From assembly GCF_001431625.1 (NCBI RefSeq), contig NZ_LLXT01000035.1:1-59364 (forward strand): DNA of 59,364 nucleotides, given 5' to 3'. Below the pieces are notes generated by a model, which had not been told where the DNA came from, made no database searches, and was given only the letters and a program-made list of their open reading frames with translations. Below are positions 9,307-17,838 of the stretch, piece after piece; the stretch's first letter is position 1; every line of letters starts with the position of its first letter. Both the position numbers and the translations under genes were made by a program. This stretch comes from Stenotrophomonas geniculata ATCC 19374 = JCM 13324. Lineage in GTDB: Bacteria > Pseudomonadota > Gammaproteobacteria > Xanthomonadales > Xanthomonadaceae.

Positions 9307-10830
9307 ATGGACCGTCGCCACTTCCTTCGTACCTTGCTCAGCAGCAGTGCCTGCCTGGCCCTGGGCGCCACCGCGCTGCGCAGCGCTCCCGCCTTCGCCG
9401 GCGACCCGGCGCGGTTCGCGCAGGGTATGCAGGAACACCCCTGGCTGCTCGGCTGGCGCAGCGTCGGCAGCGAAAGCCTCGGCCCGGCCACCGTGCAGCT
9501 GCAGGGAAAGCTGCCGTCAGGCCTGGCCGGTACGCTGTACCGCAACGGCCCGGCGTGGACCGAGCGCGATGGCTTCCGCTACGACCACTGGTTCGACGGC
9601 GACGGCATGGTGCATGGCTGGCGTTTCAATAGTGATGGCAGCCTGACCCATCACGGGCGCATGGTCGCCACGCCGAAATTCACCCGTGAACAGAAGGCCG
9701 GCCGCTTCCAGTATCCGGCTGCCGGCACCAGCGTTCCCGGTGCGCTGGCGGTACGCAACAACGATGATGCCAACGTGGCCAACACCTCGGTGACGATGAT
9801 CAATGGCCGCCTGTTCGCGCTGTGCGAATCCGGTTCTGCGTTCGAAGTGGACCCCGATTCGCTGCAGACGCTCGGCCCGGTCACCTGGCGCCCGGACCTG
9901 GCCGCGCTGCCGTTCTCGGCGCACCCGCTGACCGATCGCGACGGCAGCCTCTGGAACTTCGGCTCGATCAGCCTGATGGGGGGCCATGGCCTGCTGGTCT
10001 GGCACATCGGTGCGGACGGCCAGCTGCGCAGCGCCAATGTGATCGAAACACCCGAGCATGGCTACCTGCATGCCTTCGCGATGACCGACCAGCACCTGGT
10101 GTTCGTGATGATGCCGTTCGATTTCACCGGCGCAGGTGGCAGCTTCTTCGAGCGCATGCAGTTCGCACCGCAGCGTCCTGTGCGTATCGCGGTGGTCGCC
10201 AAGGATGCGCCGGACAAGGCGCAATGGTTCGATGCCCCGTTCGCGGCGATCTATCACTTCGGCGACGCGTTCACCCGCGATGGCGGCATCGTGCTGCGCG
10301 CAGTACGCCATGACGACATCAACGAGGCGCGCTCGCCGATGAAGGAAGCGATGGCCGGTGACGGTGCACATGCGGCCAACAGTGGCGCCAGCCTGGTCGA
10401 GCTGCATCTGGACCTGCGTTGTGGACAGGCCCGCTGGGAGACGTTGGGCATCAGCGCGGTGGAGTTCCCGTTGTTCGACCCGCGCTCGACGAACACACGT
10501 GGCGCACGGCTGTATGCGCCGACCATCGACGGCCCGGCCACCGCACCGTACTTCAACGCCGTGGCTGCGTTCGACATCGATCGCGGGCGCCGCCAGCGGT
10601 GGAACTACGGGCCGGACATCATGGCCGAAGAGCATGTGTTCGTACCGCGCCCGGGCAGCCGCGACGCTGATGATGGCTGGCTGATCGGCACCCTGCTTGA
10701 CCCGGTCAACAAGCGCAGTGGCCTGGCGGTGCTGGATGCGCGCCATGTGGATGACGGCCCGCTGGCACAGGCCTGGCTGCCGTATGCGGTGCCACTGGGC
10801 TTCCACGGCACTTTCGCCGCGCACGGCTGA
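9307..10830 (+). CDS. Carotenoid oxygenase family protein, probably Tat-exported
   Basis: The 507-residue beta-propeller non-haem iron enzyme has the four iron-binding histidines in the expected settings: SAHPLTD, LHAFAMTD, IYHFGDAF and, near the end, LGFHGTFA. The DGDGMVHGW motif is also present. The N-terminus MDRRHFLRTLLSSSA with ALRSAPAFA reads as a Tat-type signal, implying export of the folded metalloenzyme. Family members cleave carotenoids or stilbene-type aromatic alkenes. The substrate here is unknown, and periplasmic location is unusual enough to note. Confidence 0.9.
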   Translation: MDRRHFLRTLLSSSACLALGATALRSAPAFAGDPARFAQGMQEHPWLLGWRSVGSESLGPATVQLQGKLPSGLAGTLYRNGPAWTERDGFRYDHWFDGDGMVHGWRFNSDGSLTHHGRMVATPKFTREQKAGRFQYPAAGTSVPGALAVRNNDDANVANTSVTMINGRLFALCESGSAFEVDPDSLQTLGPVTWRPDLAALPFSAHPLTDRDGSLWNFGSISLMGGHGLLVWHIGADGQLRSANVIETPEHGYLHAFAMTDQHLVFVMMPFDFTGAGGSFFERMQFAPQRPVRIAVVAKDAPDKAQWFDAPFAAIYHFGDAFTRDGGIVLRAVRHDDINEARSPMKEAMAGDGAHAANSGASLVELHLDLRCGQARWETLGISAVEFPLFDPRSTNTRGARLYAPTIDGPATAPYFNAVAAFDIDRGRRQRWNYGPDIMAEEHVFVPRPGSRDADDGWLIGTLLDPVNKRSGLAVLDARHVDDGPLAQAWLPYAVPLGFHGTFAAHG

Positions 10831-10892
10831 GTCCACGCTACGCGGACACCGTTGTTGGCATGCTGGGTCTCCCCTGCCCCGTGGAGTCCTGC

Positions 10893-11569
10893 ATGTCCTT
10901 GGCCGACCATCGAAGTACGCTGGCACCGCACGGTTTCCTGCGCGTGGCGATCAACCTGGGCAACCCGGTGCTGGCACAGGGCGATGCGCGCTCACCGCGC
11001 GGCCCCTCGCTGGAACTGGCTACCGCATTGGCGCAACGGATGGGGGTGCAGGCACGCTTCACCTGCCACGATGCCGCAGCCTCGGTGGTTGCCGCAGCGG
11101 GCGAAGACGGCTGGGACCTGGCTTTCCTGGCCATCGATCCGGCACGCACCGACCGCATCGCCTTCAGTGCCCCGTACGTGGAGATCGAAGGCACCTATCT
11201 GGTTCGCGAGGGCTGCGCATCGCGGTGGGGCGTGGCGCGGCCTATGACCTGTTCCTGAGCCGTGAACTGCGCAACGCCACGATCGAGCGGGCGGAGACCT
11301 CGGCGGCGGCCATCACCCTGTTCGATCAGCAGCGTCTGGATGCCGCCGCCGGCGTGCGCCAGCCGCTGGTGGCCTGGGCACAGGCGCATCCCGGCCATCG
11401 CGTGCTGGCCGACCGTTTCACCGCGATCCAGCAGGCCGTGGCGGCGCCAGCGTCGCGCCCAGCCGAGGCACTGCAGACGCTGTTCGACGAGGTGGAAGCG
11501 ATCAAGACCGGTCCCTTGCTGGGCGAAGCGTTCGCGCGTGCCGGGCAGGCAGTCACGCTGGTGCGGTGA
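10893..11569 (+). pseudogene. Broken family-3 solute-binding protein gene
   Basis: The frame from ATG 10893 encodes the start of a polar-amino-acid-type binding protein (FLRVAINLGNPVLAQG, GWDLAFLAIDPARTDRIAFS, APYVEIEGTYLVRE), then runs into a stop at 11258. Homology resumes at 11210 in another frame (GLRIAVGRGAAYDLFLSREL) and continues to 11569. In family members about 15 residues normally separate YLVRE from the GVRIAVGRG strand, so the lesion is an internal deletion that also shifts the frame, not a single-base error. No signal peptide is visible, so the parent gene may already have been cytoplasmic or differently started. Confidence 0.8.
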
Positions 11570-11571
11570 CT

Positions 11572-11633
11572 GTAGAGTCGGGCCATGCTCGCCTGCTTCT
11601 TCGAAAGACCAGTCGAGCATGGTTCGACTCTAC
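11572..11633. repeat. Inverted SMAG/GTAG REP pair (GTCGAG subtype)
   Basis: GTAGAGTCGGGCC..GCTCGCCT spans 11572-11594 and AGTCGAGC..GTTCGACTCTAC spans 11611-11633, between the pseudogene and the LysR gene, which converge. The stem carries GTCGAG in place of GCCGAG, a second sequence subtype. Confidence 0.85.
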
Positions 11634-11660
11634 AGATGCAAGATCGAGCACCGCGCCACG

Positions 11661-12560
11661 CTACAGATGCGCGTCTGCCATGTGCCGCACGTGCTCGGCG
11701 GCCTGCGCATGCAGCCAGTCGCGGAACGCGAGGAAGCCACGATGGCTGGCCGAGCGCTGCGGGTACACCAGCCAATGTGGCCAGTCGGTCTTCAGGCGCT
11801 GGCTGGACAGCGCGACCAACTGGCCCGAATCCAGCAGCAGCCGCGCCCGCGTCACCCGCCCGAGGGCCACGCCCACGCCATCCAGAGCGGCGCGATGGTG
11901 TGCCTCCGAATCATCCAGCACCGCCACGAAGCGCGACGGCGGGCTCTGCCCACTCAACGCGAACCAGGCGCCCCATGCCCCGTCCGGATCACCCAGCAGC
12001 GGCCACTGGGTCAACGGCACACGGTCGACGCCTCCCATGCGTTCGATCAGCGCCGGGCTCGCCATTGGCAGCAGCCATTCGTCGAACAGCGGCTCCACCA
12101 CCAGACCTGGCCATTGCCCGCTGCCCAGCCGCAGCGCGGCGTCGAACTGGCGCTGCCGCTCGAAATCAATCAGGCGTTCACTCGACTGCAGGTTGATCTC
12201 GATCTGTGGGTGCTCTGCCACGAAGTGACCCAGGCGCGGCACCAGCCAGGCCGACGCCATCGACGGTACTGCGCTGATCGTCAGCACGTGCTCGGCACGT
12301 GCGGCATAGGGCTGGAAGGCTTCGTTGATCGCATCCAGATGCGGACCCACCTGGTCGAGCAGGCGCTGGCCCTCCAGGGTGAGGGTGACACCACGCGGCT
12401 GGCGGATCAGCAGCGGCTGCCCGAGCCGTTCTTCCAGCTGCCGCATCTGATGGCTGAGCGCGCTGACGGTCAGGTTCATCGACGCCGCCGCGCGCGACAG
12501 GTTGCCGAGCCGGGCGGCGGCCACGAAACCCTGCAGGGCATGGAGCGGTGGGCGGGACAT
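11661..12560 (-). CDS. LysR-family transcriptional regulator (GcvA-like)
   Basis: The 299-residue regulator has an N-terminal winged helix (LHALQGFVAAARLGNLSRAAASMNLTVSALSHQ) followed by a periplasmic-binding-like effector domain. The sequence style (FERQRQFDAALRLGSGQWPGL) is that of the GcvA/AmpR branch. I chose the ATG at 12560 because LysR proteins start a few residues before the first helix; the open frame extends 27 codons further. It faces a small ORF across a spacer with two inverted repeats, a typical autoregulated divergent layout. Its target is unknown. Confidence 0.92.
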   Translation of the reverse strand: MSRPPLHALQGFVAAARLGNLSRAAASMNLTVSALSHQMRQLEERLGQPLLIRQPRGVTLTLEGQRLLDQVGPHLDAINEAFQPYAARAEHVLTISAVPSMASAWLVPRLGHFVAEHPQIEINLQSSERLIDFERQRQFDAALRLGSGQWPGLVVEPLFDEWLLPMASPALIERMGGVDRVPLTQWPLLGDPDGAWGAWFALSGQSPPSRFVAVLDDSEAHHRAALDGVGVALGRVTRARLLLDSGQLVALSSQRLKTDWPHWLVYPQRSASHRGFLAFRDWLHAQAAEHVRHMADAHL

Positions 12561-12564
12561 CAGG

Positions 12565-12650
12565 CTTGAATTCCTCTCAAGGCACGCTTGCGGAAATGTC
12601 GCTTTTTTCCCCGTCCATGCTGCCCGTATCGTGCAATCCACTCAAGTGGA
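12565..12650. promoter_or_regulatory. Inverted repeats in the LysR/small-ORF divergent spacer
   Basis: CTTGA-N7-TCAAG at 12565-12581 has the T-N11-A form of a LysR binding site and lies 5 bases before the regulator start. A second perfect palindrome, TCCACT-CA-AGTGGA at 12637-12650, overlaps the GGAGG ribosome-binding site of the small ORF. Binding of the adjacent regulator is inferred, not shown. Confidence 0.45.
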
Positions 12651-12659
12651 GGCACGCTC

Positions 12660-12803
12660 ATGAACATCTTCGGCGGCTTGTTGTTCCTGCAGGGCCACGT
12701 GGCCAGCACCGAGCTGGCACGCCAGCTGGCCAGCCCTACCACACCTGCCCCGCAGTGCGCGCAGCAACCGGCTGCGCCTGTTCAGCCGCCGAGAACCCGT
12801 TGA
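12660..12803 (+). CDS. Small 47-residue protein divergent from LysR gene
   Basis: The ATG at 12660 is preceded 7 bases upstream by a perfect GGAGG (12648-12652), one of the best ribosome sites in the window. The peptide begins with a hydrophobic stretch (MNIFGGLLFLQGHVAS) and ends Pro/Ala/Gln-rich. I do not recognise a domain. Its translation signal and divergent pairing with the LysR gene support a real gene whose expression the regulator may control. Confidence 0.55.
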   Translation: MNIFGGLLFLQGHVASTELARQLASPTTPAPQCAQQPAAPVQPPRTR

Positions 12804-12810
12804 ACGCTCC

Positions 12811-13377
12811 TCACCCTGCGTACCAGCGTTGGACGTGTTCAGGCAGCCACGGGATCGGATCGATATCCAATGCCCGACAACCGTCGAGGGTGTCACGCAG
12901 CGCGCGCTCGCCGGGGCCACTGGGCAGCCGCAGGCCTTCCTCCTCCGGAAGTTGCACCGCAGCCCAGTCGTGCAGCTGGTCCATGCGCAGGCACAGGGCG
13001 GCCCGCAGCCACGCCTTCAGTGGATAGCAGCGATAGCCTTGTTCGCCCAACGCGAGAATTGCATGCGACAAGGCCTGGTTGGCACCACGTACCCATTCGG
13101 TGCGACCTCCAGCCTTGTCCTGGACCGTCATCGGCGCCGGCGCGCGGTGCGCCTTGAACGGCGAACGCAGCTGCAGCTCCAGATCTCGCGCATCGCGCTC
13201 GCTTTCCGCTTCCACCAGTGCACCGGCGTCGAGGTCGAAGAACTCGAACCAACGCCGGTGCAATGCGCTGATGCGTCCGAGCGGATCACGTGAGAAACCG
13301 ATCTTCGCGTAGTCTTCCCACGCACAGGGGAAGACGTAGGCGAAGACACGACCGTCGATGCGGATATCCGACTGCAT
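12811..13377 (-). CDS. GIY-YIG-like protein of unknown role
   Basis: The 188-residue protein opens with FAYVFPCAWEDYAKIGFSRDPLGRI, which resembles the (V)YV..(Y)KIG..sR core of the GIY-YIG/T5orf172 fold. A helix rich in E-RDARDLE follows. The remainder is a helical region without a known motif. The ATG at 13377 is preferred; a TTG 21 bases upstream is possible. Catalytic competence is doubtful because the first motif is AYV rather than GIY. It starts 42 bases after the phosphatase gene and may share its transcript. Confidence 0.6.
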   Translation of the reverse strand: MQSDIRIDGRVFAYVFPCAWEDYAKIGFSRDPLGRISALHRRWFEFFDLDAGALVEAESERDARDLELQLRSPFKAHRAPAPMTVQDKAGGRTEWVRGANQALSHAILALGEQGYRCYPLKAWLRAALCLRMDQLHDWAAVQLPEEEGLRLPSGPGERALRDTLDGCRALDIDPIPWLPEHVQRWYAG

Positions 13378-13419
13378 GTGCGCAGGCTGCCTCGACAACA
13401 GCCCGGGTGCAACCGGGCG

Positions 13420-14973
13420 TTACCGTGGACGCTGCAGCGCCTCCTGCACCGCCGCAGCCACGTCGGTGTTGTCGATGTAACTGCCGTCGTTCCAGCGCAC
13501 GTGCTGACGGTAGCCGGCATCAACGCCGCGCACGCGCTTGCCCAGCAGTTCCGACCCCGCGCCCTTGGCCCACAATGGCACCAGTGCATTGGAATGGTTG
13601 CCGGTGGGACGGAAACTGATCCCGGGCATGCGGCCGCGGCCGTTGTTGCGTACCGGAGAGAAGGCAACGGCCTGTGCATCCGGGCCCATCGGCATGCTGT
13701 TGTCGTGGTCGGTGGTAACGATCAGCAGGTTGCGCTCCCAGCCACCGTTACGCTCGATCCAGTCGACCACCGCCGTCACCGCGTTATTGAACTCCATGGT
13801 CTCTTCGATCAACCGGCCATACTGCGGCTGATCGCTGCACTGGCCGTAATGCCATTCGGTGCCGCAGGCACTGGTGTGTGCGGCCCAGTCGGTGGCGCCA
13901 CCTTCCACCATCAGGTACAGCCCCTTGGACGAGCGCTGCTGCAGGAACTGCAGCGCGCCGCGGGTCATGGTCGCCAGATCGGGGACGCTGTCGATCTTCC
14001 TCACTCCCGAAGGCGTGGCTGCATCCTTGCCCAGCACCTGCAGGCGGCGCGCCTGCTGCAGGGTGTTGGCCACGCGCGGTACACCGATCAGCGGCCTGTC
14101 GGCCGGCAACCGTCCCTGCGCCAGCGCGGCGAACGCTTCCTTGCTGCGGATCAGGCGCCACGGTCCCGCCGGATTGCCGGCGATGGTGCTGCCCGCTTCC
14201 AGCTGCTGCCAATCCTGCTGCGACACCCACTCCCATGGATTCGCGCAGCCCTCTGCGTTTGCGGCGTCCGTGCCTTCGTTGCAGGCGCGGCCGTCGACGC
14301 TGTAGCCCGGGCCTCCGGTGCCCATCACCAGGTCCATGTGGCCCTGCGCCAGCATCTGGTGCGCAATGGCGTGATAGCTGCTACGCGATTCGTTCTGCGC
14401 TGCGAATGCGGCCGGTGTGGCGTGCGCGAACGGTACCGAAGTCACTACACCGGTCGCCATGCCCAGGCGCTTGGCGCGCAGCGTATTGAACTCGACCGGC
14501 TGGCCATCGTTGTTGTAGTTGATGGCGTTGTTGTAGGTCTTGATGCCCGAGGACAACGCGGTGCCCGCCGCCGCACTGTCGGTAGCCACCGCGGCCAGGT
14601 ACTGGTAGCCGGCAAACGGCAGGTCCTGCGCAGGAACCGGCGTGTCATCCCAGGCCTTGCCCGGGTCGTAGCCAAGCGTCTGTGCGTTGTCGCGGGTCGG
14701 CTGGCTGCTGGCATTCAACGGGAAGGTGGTTACCGCCAGGCGCAGCGGGAAATCCGCATAGGGTGCGCCTTCGCGGCGGCCATACTGCCAGTAGGCCGCC
14801 GCGTCCCAGGTACCCCAGCCGGCACCGTCGTTGATCATCACGATCACATTGAGCGGACCGGCTTCGGCGGAGGAAACAGCCTCGGTGCGCAGGTTGGGCT
14901 GGCAGCCGCCAAGTGCGGCCAGCGCGAGCAGCAACGAAGAATGAAGCCAGCGGCGTGGAATGCGTGCAGTCAT
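13420..14973 (-). CDS. Alkaline phosphatase (lipoprotein)
   Basis: The 517-residue protein has a lipoprotein signal (LLLALAALGGC, Cys at about residue 24). The alkaline phosphatase superfamily core is present: IVMINDGAG for the first metal Asp, the nucleophile Ser in ATDSAAAGTALS, TTDHDNS for metal binding, and a late HSNALVPLW histidine. It is probably anchored in the outer membrane facing the periplasm and releases phosphate from monoesters. It is larger than PhoA and closer to the Pseudomonas/Xanthomonas PhoA-like enzymes. Confidence 0.9.
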   Translation of the reverse strand: MTARIPRRWLHSSLLLALAALGGCQPNLRTEAVSSAEAGPLNVIVMINDGAGWGTWDAAAYWQYGRREGAPYADFPLRLAVTTFPLNASSQPTRDNAQTLGYDPGKAWDDTPVPAQDLPFAGYQYLAAVATDSAAAGTALSSGIKTYNNAINYNNDGQPVEFNTLRAKRLGMATGVVTSVPFAHATPAAFAAQNESRSSYHAIAHQMLAQGHMDLVMGTGGPGYSVDGRACNEGTDAANAEGCANPWEWVSQQDWQQLEAGSTIAGNPAGPWRLIRSKEAFAALAQGRLPADRPLIGVPRVANTLQQARRLQVLGKDAATPSGVRKIDSVPDLATMTRGALQFLQQRSSKGLYLMVEGGATDWAAHTSACGTEWHYGQCSDQPQYGRLIEETMEFNNAVTAVVDWIERNGGWERNLLIVTTDHDNSMPMGPDAQAVAFSPVRNNGRGRMPGISFRPTGNHSNALVPLWAKGAGSELLGKRVRGVDAGYRQHVRWNDGSYIDNTDVAAAVQEALQRPR

Positions 14974-15093
14974 CGGATGTCCCGTCGGCCATCGGCGGCC
15001 CGCAATGATGTTACGTTATATCGTTGCAATATTTCAGCTTCGTGCAGCCGCCGCACACTATCCTCCAGGGCCCCCACTGTCATCGTCGTTTCC

Positions 15094-15888
15094 ATGCCGC
15101 TTCCTGCTCCTGCGCGTGCACCGCTGTCGTCCATCACCCTCGATGCGGCAACCTTCGCAGTGATTCACCAGCACAACGCGGACATCGCCAGGCAACCGGC
15201 CTCGCTGACCAAGCTGATGACCGCCTACGCGGCTTACGAGTGTGTCGAGGAGCGCGGGCGCTCGTGGGAGGACGAAGTCACCATCGCCGCCGACGACGTG
15301 CATGCGGTCGCCGACGATGAAACGCGCATGGGCCTGGTGCCCGGCGAAACGGTCACGCTCGCGCGCCTGCTGGAAGGCTTGATGATCGTCTCCGGCAATG
15401 ACGCGGCGCTGGCGGTCGCGCGCCACCTGGACGGATCGCAGCCTGCGTTCCTGGAGCGCATGAACCGGCACGCGCGCCAGCTCGGCCTGCGCAGCACTTG
15501 GTTCGCCAGCGTCTCCGGCATCACCACGCCGCATCATGCGTCCAGCGCGCGCGACATGGCGGTGCTGGCCGCGTGCCTGTTGAACGATCATCCGCAGATC
15601 CTGGCGGTCACCGCGCAGCGCGCGTTCGCGCACGGCAGCTTCAGCCGCAACAACCAGAACGCCCTGCTTGGCGATGACGGCGTGGATGGCTTGAAGACCG
15701 GCTACACCCAGGCCGCAGGCTTCTGCCTGGCCGCCACCGCATGCCGGGTGGTACACGGGCGGGACGAGCCGGTACGCCTGATCACCGTGGTATTGGGCTC
15801 TGAGAGCCGCGACGCGCGCGACGCATGGGTGCGCGATCAGCTGGCGGCAGGATTCGCCACGCTGGCCGGCAGTACCGCCGGGGCCTGA
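15094..15888 (+). CDS. S11-type serine hydrolase (D-Ala-D-Ala carboxypeptidase-like)
   Basis: The 264-residue protein has all three penicillin-binding motifs in order: SLTK (active Ser and Lys), SGND, and KTG in GLKTGYTQAAG. That matches the DacA/DacC catalytic domain. It lacks the C-terminal amphipathic anchor and, from the ATG at 15094, has no recognisable signal peptide. The frame is open upstream but contains no good leader. Either an uncommon start exists or the signal has been lost. Its normal role would be trimming the pentapeptide Ala in the periplasm. Confidence 0.82.
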   Translation: MPLPAPARAPLSSITLDAATFAVIHQHNADIARQPASLTKLMTAYAAYECVEERGRSWEDEVTIAADDVHAVADDETRMGLVPGETVTLARLLEGLMIVSGNDAALAVARHLDGSQPAFLERMNRHARQLGLRSTWFASVSGITTPHHASSARDMAVLAACLLNDHPQILAVTAQRAFAHGSFSRNNQNALLGDDGVDGLKTGYTQAAGFCLAATACRVVHGRDEPVRLITVVLGSESRDARDAWVRDQLAAGFATLAGSTAGA

Positions 15889-15901
15889 CCTTCGAAGCGG
15901 C

Positions 15902-16495
15902 TCAGCGACGCTTGACCGTCGCCACGATCAGCCGCTGCAGCTCGGCCTCGGCGTCGGTCTTGTCCAGCGCGCCCGCGGCCACACCCTCGGACAGGGTTTC
16001 AGCCGCACCCAGGATCGCCCAGCGTCCCGCCAGCGGCACCGAGCCGTCGCTGGCGAACGGGCCCAGCCAGGCGTCGCAGTTGTCGATGAAGTCCTGCTGG
16101 TAACGCCGCCGCACCTCGTGCAGTTCCGGCGCACCCACCAGCGCGGCGAGGATGCCCTGCACTTCACTGCCCTGGCTGAGGATGCAGTCGATGTAGCCGG
16201 AGGCGATGGCTGCCGCACGGTCGGCCAGCTGCGCCCGGGCGCGGCCGATACGCTCGTGGAAGACCACCGTCTGCCGCCCGTCATAGTCATCGTAGAGCGC
16301 GGCCAGCAGGCCGTTGCGGGTCACGAAGTGATCGTACGCCACCGGCTTGGTCACGCCCGCCGCCTCGGCCAGCCGTCCCAGCGTCAACGCGTCGGTGCCC
16401 TCTTCGCCAACCAGCGCCCAGGCCACGTCCAGCAACTGGCGGGCGCGTTGCTCGCGGGTCAATCGGCGGCGCGTGGGAGCGGCGTTGGCAGGCAT
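15902..16495 (-). CDS. TetR/AcrR-family repressor
   Basis: The 197-residue regulator has a TetR N-terminal helix-turn-helix (ALTLGRLAEAAGVTKPVAYDHFVTRNGLLAALY) and a variable C-terminal ligand domain. It is the second gene after the flavin oxidoreductase on the same strand (16-base gap). A strong palindrome upstream of the pair suits autoregulation of both genes by this protein. The inducer is probably an electrophile or quinone, by analogy to TetR genes paired with MdaB-like enzymes. Confidence 0.92.
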   Translation of the reverse strand: MPANAAPTRRRLTREQRARQLLDVAWALVGEEGTDALTLGRLAEAAGVTKPVAYDHFVTRNGLLAALYDDYDGRQTVVFHERIGRARAQLADRAAAIASGYIDCILSQGSEVQGILAALVGAPELHEVRRRYQQDFIDNCDAWLGPFASDGSVPLAGRWAILGAAETLSEGVAAGALDKTDAEAELQRLIVATVKRR

Positions 16496-16511
16496 CGGCG
16501 GAACACGGTGA

Positions 16512-17108
16512 TCAACTCATCGGAGTACCGATTTTACGGCCGATTTCCATGGCGGTCTGCAGATGCGCCTGCGCGGCACCGCTGTCGGCGTCGAGCAGCA
16601 GTTCGGACGACAGCACGCGCGCGCCACAGTAGTCGAAGATGCCCATGTCGATCTGGGTCTTCATCGCCGTGCCATAGCCGCGCCGTTCGATCATTTCCGC
16701 GCCCGCACCGCCAACGCCGACCAGATGCACGCGCAGGCGCTGCAGCTTCTTCTGCACCTTGCCATCGGCACCGTCCTGGTACGCCCAGCCCTGGGTGAAC
16801 ACGCGATCGATCCATCCCTTCAGCAAGGCAGGGAACGACCACCAGTACAGCGGGTAGACCAGCACCAGCGTATCGATGGCGTCCAGCCGCGCATGCTCGG
16901 CCGCCACATCGGGCGGAACCGGGCCGGTCCCGCGGAACAGAGCCTGGTCATCGCGGTTGAAGCGCGGATCGAAGCCTTCGGCGACCAGGTCGGCGTGGGT
17001 TACGGTGTTGCCGGCGCCGATGGCCCGGATGGCGTCGCCTATGCGCTGGGCGATGGCATGGGTGAGCGATCCGGTTTCCGGGTGGGTGGTGACGATGAGA
17101 CTGTGCAT
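16512..17108 (-). CDS. NAD(P)H-dependent flavodoxin-fold oxidoreductase
   Basis: The 198-residue protein of the KefF/MdaB/NQO1 group has LIVTTHPETGSLTHAIA as the FMN phosphate loop, then LVLVYPLYWWSFPALLKGWIDRVF, the family signature that contacts flavin and partner. It should reduce quinones or similar electrophiles with two electrons. The ATG at 17108 has a GGAG site 8 bases upstream. The gene leads a two-gene unit with the TetR repressor and has a palindromic operator just upstream. Confidence 0.92.
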   Translation of the reverse strand: MHSLIVTTHPETGSLTHAIAQRIGDAIRAIGAGNTVTHADLVAEGFDPRFNRDDQALFRGTGPVPPDVAAEHARLDAIDTLVLVYPLYWWSFPALLKGWIDRVFTQGWAYQDGADGKVQKKLQRLRVHLVGVGGAGAEMIERRGYGTAMKTQIDMGIFDYCGARVLSSELLLDADSGAAQAHLQTAMEIGRKIGTPMS

Positions 17109-17124
17109 GGGTAAATCTCCAGGA

Positions 17125-17153
17125 ATCATTACCTACCAATAGTAAGTAATGAT
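17125..17153. promoter_or_regulatory. Palindromic operator, probably for the TetR repressor
   Basis: ATCATTACCTAC-N5-GTAAGTAATGAT is a 12-base inverted repeat with one mismatch. It is AT-rich against a roughly 67% GC background and lies 17 bases upstream of the oxidoreductase start. Its length and symmetry suit a TetR dimer. This is the clearest operator of its kind in the window. Confidence 0.75.
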
Positions 17154-17235
17154 TTCAGGATCACCAGCGCCACCGATGGGACGCTGTTTTTGCGTTCACC
17201 GTATAGTGCGCCGCATCCCGTGGAGGTCCCCGACG

Positions 17236-17769
17236 ATGCACCGACGCCTGCTTGCTCCCCTGCTGTTCCTGCTGCTGGCCACGATGGCGCCGACGGCCGT
17301 AGCCGGCGAGCTCACCCCATCCGAATCGGCCGCCCTGCGCCAGGACGTGCAGGGGATGCTGGCCGCGTTCGCCCGCGGCGATGCCGAGCTGATCATCGCC
17401 CGCACGCATCCCAGCCTGAAACGCCTGGCCGGCGGTGATGAGGTATACGCCCGATCAACCCGCGACACGGTCAAGGCGCTGCACGAGGCCGGCGTCACCA
17501 TCATCAGCGACGAAGCTGGGGTACCGACCCGTACCTATGCCGCCGGCGACGAGGAGGTCTGCTTCGTCCCGCGCTACTCGTTGCTGCGCGTACGTGAATC
17601 CCCGATCCGCAGCACCTCGTTCATGGTCGCCGTGCGCCGCGTCGGCGCCGCGCAATGGAGCTATCTGGATGGCGCGGGGTTGCTCGACAACCCTGAGCTG
17701 CTCTGGCAACTGCTGCCAGCGCTGGAGCCTGGCGTGACGCTGCCCAGGGGTGGAGTGGAAACGCTGTAG
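17236..17769 (+). CDS. Exported hypothetical protein
   Basis: The 177-residue protein has a Sec signal peptide (LLAPLLFLLLATMAPTAVA|GE) and a small alpha/beta domain (LRQDVQGMLAAFARGDAELIIARTHPSLKRL, EVCFVPRYSLL, WSYLDGAGL). The opening resembles the SnoaL/DUF4440-like cone folds that start with a helix and 'FA.GD...i...h', but this is weak. The start is fixed by the signal peptide and by GGAGG at 17222-17226 upstream. It is likely monocistronic. Confidence 0.75.
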   Translation: MHRRLLAPLLFLLLATMAPTAVAGELTPSESAALRQDVQGMLAAFARGDAELIIARTHPSLKRLAGGDEVYARSTRDTVKALHEAGVTIISDEAGVPTRTYAAGDEEVCFVPRYSLLRVRESPIRSTSFMVAVRRVGAAQWSYLDGAGLLDNPELLWQLLPALEPGVTLPRGGVETL

Positions 17770-17802
17770 CGCGATTGCTGGGCGTCGGTACGCTCCGGCG
17801 CA

Positions 17803-17827
17803 TCCATCTACGCATGGCATGGATCTA
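17803..17827. repeat. Single degenerate SMAG/GTAG element
   Basis: Read on the minus strand it is GTAGATCCATGCC..GCGTAGATGG, ending in the GTAG box with a shortened, mutated stem. It lies between the exported protein and the convergent PEP-mutase-like gene. Confidence 0.55.
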
Positions 17828-17838
17828 CCGGCTGTCCG

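Noticed and set aside
7602..9545. A 647-residue version of the histidine kinase
   Set aside because: The extra 280 residues are a low-complexity extension overlapping the divergent DUF2141 gene; the ATG at 8702 starts directly before the first membrane helix.
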